Shown here one piece after another: positions 14,748 to 18,065 of a stretch of DNA of 18,065 nucleotides. The position numbers and the translations under genes are program-made. The stretch is from an uncultured Bacteroidales bacterium (GTDB taxonomy: Bacteria > Bacteroidota > Bacteroidia > Bacteroidales > UBA932). How positions within the stretch are numbered: the first letter of the stretch is position 1; every line of letters begins with the position of its first letter. Location: the NCBI GenBank assembly GCA_934678915.1, contig CAKUSF010000034.1, forward strand, positions 1 through 18,065, written 5' to 3'. The notes beneath the pieces were generated by a model. The model made no database searches, was not told the origin of the DNA, and saw nothing but the letters and a program-made list of their open reading frames with translations.

Positions 14748-16433
14748 TCAAGCAATTGCGACAAGGATCAGAAGTTGGGCTACCAAAACCCTCATAAACA
14801 TTGTCAATGGATAGACAGTGGCGTAATTAACAGAAGGATAATCCGTTCCATAGGCTCCTTGAGTAAAAGCCAGAACAGCAGGATCGGTAGTACCTCCTGA
14901 AATCAAACCGCAAATCTGGTAGAAATTCAGTTTGCACGCGTACCGTGCGATAAGGCCAATAGCACAGACTGGGATAAAGGTTATCAATGCACCGTAAAGA
15001 ATCCACCAATATCCTCCGGAAAGGATTGAGCTCACGAAATTCTGACCAGCGCCCAAACCAACAGCTGCCATGAAGAAGGATATTCCCATTTCCCTGACCA
15101 TCAAGTTCGCACTTTGAGTCGTGTAGGTTGTAATCTTCCACTTAGGGCCGAAATAGCCAAGAAGGATCGCAATAATCAGTGGTCCTCCAGCCAGTCCAAG
15201 CTTTATCGGCTGAGGAATGCCAGGCAGTGCAATTGGAATAGAACCGAATATCACACCTATGGCAATTCCAAAGAAAATAGGTATCAGATTCGGACGGTTG
15301 AGCGAAGAAGTTTGGTTGCCGACAAGACTAGCCACTTCATTGATTCCAAGTTCCGGTCCGACTACCCTAAGGACATCTCCCATTTGCAGAATCAGATTCG
15401 GCCTTGCCACAAGTCCAACGCCTGCTCTGATCACGCGGGTAACGCTTACACCATAATTTGCTCTGACATTGAGACTTCTGAGAGTCACACCTGTAAGATT
15501 AGCTTTGGTAACGGTGATTTTTCTGTTGACCATCTTGCCATCAATCTGCTCCCAATCCTGAAGATGCATCGGTACTTCCTCACCAAACGTGATCCTAAGA
15601 GAATCCACATTCTTCTGGGTGGTAACTATCAGAAGTTTATCTCCTTTCTTAAGAACGGTGTCTGGCCCCGGAACCGACATCACTCCATCTCTAAGGATTC
15701 TGGAAATCACAATCGAATTGCCAAGGTCTTTAGTCGCATCTTTAATTGTCATTCCGAATATGGCCGGATTCTCAACCTCGCAATGCATGCGCCTTGCCAC
15801 ATCTTCATTATTGTCCTCATTGTCAAGAGCATCCTTCTCTTTACCAAGATCTACTTTGAATATAGCCTTGAAGAACATTATCAGTCCTATAACTAGGAGT
15901 ACCCCCAACGGGTAGGCGACAGCATAGGCAGAAGCAAGACCGGAAGTTGCAGAAGAGATGTCTGAGGCAAGGTAGTTCTCAGCGCGCATCGAATCAGCCA
16001 TCGTCTGCTGGGCAGCACCGAGCCCCGGAGTGTTGGTGACAGCACCTGACATCACACCAACCATTGTTCTCAAGTCTTCTCCCGTTACGAAATGTATAGC
16101 GACCGTTACAGCGACAGCAAGAAGTACCATCGTAACAGCCAAAAAGTTAAGTTGTACTCCTCCCTTCTTGAACGAATGGAAGAATCCTGGACCTACCTGA
16201 AGACCGATAGAAAACACGAACAAGATCAGGCCAAAGTCTTTCATGAAACTGAGTACGGTGGCATCGACCCTGAGACCAAAATGGCTCAAAAGGATAGCCA
16301 CGAACAAAATCCACGTTGATCCGATGGAAATACCTTTAATCTTGAATTTACCAAGGTACAATCCAATCGCGATTACTACTGCGAAAACCAAAATAGAATG
16401 GGCTATTCCATTCCCTAAAAATAAATCTCGCAT
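14748..16433 (-). CDS. AspT/YidE-family transporter with two RCK_C (TrkA-C) domains
   Basis: The 561-residue protein shows the full layout of the family: about five N-terminal helices with GAVTNTPGLGAA (131-142), a cytosolic middle with two RCK_C-type domains (about 215-290 and 300-385, with LKKGDKLLIV and LQMGDVLRVVG), then five or six helices with the mirrored motif SGGTTDPAVLAF. Known: AspT exchanges aspartate and alanine; YidE-type relatives are uncharacterised transporters whose RCK_C domains bind small ligands. It sits 6 bases after the thioesterase gene and 2 bases before the NUDIX start. The substrate cannot be read from the sequence; an amino acid or amino-acid-like compound linked to wall turnover is possible. 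Confidence 0.88.
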   Translation of the reverse strand: MRDLFLGNGIAHSILVFAVVIAIGLYLGKFKIKGISIGSTWILFVAILLSHFGLRVDATVLSFMKDFGLILFVFSIGLQVGPGFFHSFKKGGVQLNFLAVTMVLLAVAVTVAIHFVTGEDLRTMVGVMSGAVTNTPGLGAAQQTMADSMRAENYLASDISSATSGLASAYAVAYPLGVLLVIGLIMFFKAIFKVDLGKEKDALDNEDNNEDVARRMHCEVENPAIFGMTIKDATKDLGNSIVISRILRDGVMSVPGPDTVLKKGDKLLIVTTQKNVDSLRITFGEEVPMHLQDWEQIDGKMVNRKITVTKANLTGVTLRSLNVRANYGVSVTRVIRAGVGLVARPNLILQMGDVLRVVGPELGINEVASLVGNQTSSLNRPNLIPIFFGIAIGVIFGSIPIALPGIPQPIKLGLAGGPLIIAILLGYFGPKWKITTYTTQSANLMVREMGISFFMAAVGLGAGQNFVSSILSGGYWWILYGALITFIPVCAIGLIARYACKLNFYQICGLISGGTTDPAVLAFTQGAYGTDYPSVNYATVYPLTMFMRVLVAQLLILVAIA

Positions 16434-16439
16434 ATTAAA

Positions 16440-17231
16440 TTACAAATCTATCTGCGCGCAAAAGCACGGTTTATTTTCAATTCTTCCTTCTATGAAATAT
16501 GTCTTGGAATCATCGTTCTCAACAAAACTTCTGAATATTCTTACCTCCTCTTCTGGTTTTGTTTCTTTTATAAAGTTGATGCAGAGACTCTTGACTCTAT
16601 TATTAGCGATTTCTTTGTAGTCTAGGCTGTCCATAGCCCAAACGACATAGCGGGCGTTGTTCGTGTGGCCAATGACATCTATGTCTGAATATGATGCCTT
16701 ATGGCAACCGACTTCCTCTTCCGGTGCATTCTTTGGAATCACTATCTTTCCGCAAGGAGTCTTGATGGCACTGTCTTGACATTGAGTCGTTTCCGGAACC
16801 ATATTCAAGACCTCCTCGCTTCGTACTAACCTTCTAGTCTCCACATTCATTACTATCCATGAGGAGGTACAGAGCACCAATGCCTTTGACTTGTCTGACA
16901 AGTCAGTGTCACCGTAATTTCGGAGTTCAAAGTCACGTAAAAAAAACAATCCGTCTAGGCCCTTGTGCCAGGTGTAGAGAGTTGTCTCATCTCTCCACTT
17001 TGGCGGATTAGGGAAGTCAATGCGCATTCTTGAAAGCACCCACGCTGTGTGATGCTTTTGGAGGTCGTCATAGCCGAAATGAAGTGCTCGTGCAGCCAAA
17101 TAGGCCATTTCCTGAGCGTGATCCATGAAAGCAGCCGGTTTCAGATGAAACGATGCATCCGTGTCATAGCAAGGTATTGTGATGTCCTTACTAAAACGAT
17201 TGTCAATGACGTCAACATTTTCCATAGCCAT
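16440..17231 (-). CDS. acyl-ACP thioesterase
   Basis: The 263-residue protein matches bacterial FatA/FatB-type thioesterases: a double hotdog layout with TIPCYDTDASFHLKPAAF (18-35) opening the first fold, RMRIDFPNPPKWRDE (68-82) and, in the second fold, YSDIDVIGHTNNARYV (181-196), which corresponds to the family's conserved D-x-GHxNNxxY segment with His189 and Asn191. It releases free fatty acid from acyl-carrier protein in the cytosol. The ATG at 17231 overlaps the TGA of the preceding gene as TGATG; Met3 (17225) is the alternative start. Its place at the head of an operon for wall-related genes is unexplained; fatty acid for membrane or lipoprotein synthesis is a possible link. Confidence 0.88.
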   Translation of the reverse strand: MAMENVDVIDNRFSKDITIPCYDTDASFHLKPAAFMDHAQEMAYLAARALHFGYDDLQKHHTAWVLSRMRIDFPNPPKWRDETTLYTWHKGLDGLFFLRDFELRNYGDTDLSDKSKALVLCTSSWIVMNVETRRLVRSEEVLNMVPETTQCQDSAIKTPCGKIVIPKNAPEEEVGCHKASYSDIDVIGHTNNARYVVWAMDSLDYKEIANNRVKSLCINFIKETKPEEEVRIFRSFVENDDSKTYFIEGRIENKPCFCAQIDL

Positions 17232-18022
17232 CAATAATTAATTATTTTCAATTCCTCAGGAGTATAGAGGATCGAATCAATAAAATCAGGAGCGATGTGA
17301 GCAAGGAGCAGGAATATTCCTAACGCAAAAGCGGCAAGACAGACTACACAAGCCAACACTATCGCCACTGTCCTCCAACCGTTCTTTTTCTTCGTTCTCG
17401 GAACCTCTGCCTCAACCGGGACAGCCTCTTCTGAATGCTGAGTGATTTCCTTTGGCATCGACTCCACAGCCGGTTCGGCCTCTTCCGAATGCTGATTCAA
17501 CGTCTTTGTGATCGACTCCACAGCCGGTTCAGCGGCAGGCTCAGAGATAATTTCATGTAATGCAGCGACACTTTGAGCCACCTCTTCCGAGGTCTCTTCA
17601 TGAGTCTTAAGCGACACAGGCTCCAGTCCTACGCCATAAGGATAGATGTCCAAATCCTCATCTGCAATAAAGAAAAATGCATTCTCCTTTGTGGCTCGAA
17701 GACGCCCCAAGCCTGGAAACACCACAATCTTCTTTGTTTGAAGGGTGGTTCTGAGTCCGGCAATAAACTCAGATAGGATCTTTGTCGCAGTCGCTAAATC
17801 AGTGCCATTAACCTTTGAGTAAAACTCAGCCAGCAGAGTGTCATTTTCTGTCCAGCGCTGCCTGAAAGACAATTTACGGTACGGAGGATTGATTGTGTAG
17901 CCTTTGTCCGAGAATGTCGAAGGCATCAACTCGGAGACGAACATCCCCAAGCCAGGAAGCGTAACTTCATCATTGTCAAGGATCATGTCCTTGAGCATCT
18001 CTGAAAACAAGTCTATGTCCAT
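17231..18022 (-). CDS. membrane-anchored HU-CCDC81-like protein with tandem repeat
   Basis: The 263-residue protein has an N-terminal part (about 1-130) with two HU/IHF-like halves: LPGLGMFVSELM (22-33), followed by TINPPYRKLSFR (43-54), and FPGLGRLRA (102-110). This resembles the bacterial HU-CCDC81 domains, which in Bacteroidota often precede a membrane helix and a SPOR domain. An acidic linker (about 140-210) contains an 18-residue repeat in two copies. A single hydrophobic helix follows (about 217-241, after KKKNGWR), then a short outside tail of about 20 residues. There is no SPOR domain. Topology: HU-like part in the cytosol, tail in the periplasm. It is the first gene of the operon, with a strong Shine-Dalgarno. 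DNA binding is inferred from the fold only. Confidence 0.78.
   Translation of the reverse strand: MDIDLFSEMLKDMILDNDEVTLPGLGMFVSELMPSTFSDKGYTINPPYRKLSFRQRWTENDTLLAEFYSKVNGTDLATATKILSEFIAGLRTTLQTKKIVVFPGLGRLRATKENAFFFIADEDLDIYPYGVGLEPVSLKTHEETSEEVAQSVAALHEIISEPAAEPAVESITKTLNQHSEEAEPAVESMPKEITQHSEEAVPVEAEVPRTKKKNGWRTVAIVLACVVCLAAFALGIFLLLAHIAPDFIDSILYTPEELKIINY
17426..17533 (-). repeat. 54-bp tandem repeat, two copies, coding
   Basis: Two adjacent 54-base units encode 18-residue repeats that start AEPAVES and end QHSEE (residues 164-181 and 182-199) in the linker of the HU-like protein. The units differ at several bases, so the duplication is not brand new. Confidence 0.88.
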
Positions 18023-18025
18023 TTT

Positions 18026-18033
18026 CCTCCTCC
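18026..18033 (-). promoter_or_regulatory. strong Shine-Dalgarno for the operon's first gene
   Basis: On the minus strand GGAGGAGG lies three bases before the ATG at 18022. A near-perfect anti-16S match is uncommon in Bacteroidota; I see none as clear before the other genes here. It supports the start chosen for the HU-like gene. Confidence 0.7.
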
Positions 18034-18045
18034 GAGAAATTTACA

Positions 18046-18053
18046 CAAAGGTA
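18046..18053 (-). promoter_or_regulatory. Bacteroidetes-type -7 promoter element
   Basis: On the minus strand TACCTTTG matches the Bacteroidetes -7 consensus TAnnTTTG exactly, placed 23 bases before the start codon. Transcription would begin near 18040 with a leader of about 17-20 bases. The -33 TTTG element would lie beyond the window's right end, so it cannot be confirmed. Confidence 0.65.
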
Positions 18054-18065
18054 CACAAAAAAAAC

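Noticed and set aside
15114..15896. 260-codon plus-strand reading frame inside the AspT/YidE transporter gene
   Set aside because: It is the mirror of a conserved membrane-protein gene; the translation is rich in Cys, His and Asn with no domain.

Overview
The window looks like a chromosomal segment of a member of the Bacteroidota, most likely Bacteroidales. The reasons are the NigD-type lipoprotein, the ECF sigma factor paired with an inner-membrane/beta-barrel anti-sigma protein, the HU-CCDC81-type protein, the DUF6515 and DUF4922 families, a TAnnTTTG-type -7 promoter element, and the near absence of Shine-Dalgarno sequences inside operons. The species cannot be named from the sequence alone. 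Gene content and very tight packing suggest a core, chromosomal region. I see no phage, transposase, CRISPR or RNA gene.

Layout. (1) 1-216 is intergenic, with two apparent terminators facing each other. (2) 217-2848, minus strand: a three-gene regulatory operon of NigD-like lipoprotein, ECF sigma factor and a protein with a cytosolic N-terminus, one membrane helix, a long periplasmic linker and a C-terminal outer-membrane barrel. This matches the dual-membrane-spanning anti-sigma (Dma/Das/NigD) arrangement described in Bacteroides for control of outer-membrane vesiculation. (3) 2960-5425, plus strand: an NhaC-family Na+/H+ antiporter followed by an AraC-family regulator. (4) 5364-18022, minus strand: eleven genes packed with gaps of at most 20 bases or overlaps of 1 base. 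They read like one operon starting at a consensus Bacteroidetes -7 element at the right edge.

The large operon reads, in transcription order: membrane-anchored HU-CCDC81-like protein, acyl-ACP thioesterase, AspT/YidE-type transporter, NUDIX hydrolase, a HIT-like (DUF4922) plus SpoIID fusion, AmpG-like permease, NamZ exo-N-acetylmuramidase (DUF1343), a secreted Ser/Arg-rich DUF6515 protein, an AmgK-like sugar kinase fused to a RapZ C-terminal domain, a MurU-like nucleotidyltransferase, and MscL. The centre of it looks like a cell-wall salvage route. SpoIID- and NamZ-type enzymes cut glycan, an AmpG-like permease imports the product, the kinase makes MurNAc-1-phosphate and the nucleotidyltransferase makes UDP-MurNAc. 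This assignment is by family and context, not by demonstrated activity.

The most interesting points are the kinase-RapZ fusion (a possible amino-sugar-sensing MurNAc kinase), the HIT-SpoIID fusion that lacks a signal peptide, a palindromic repeat inserted in frame in that fusion, the Dma-like trans-envelope anti-sigma system, and a 62-base tail-to-tail coding overlap between the AraC regulator and mscL.
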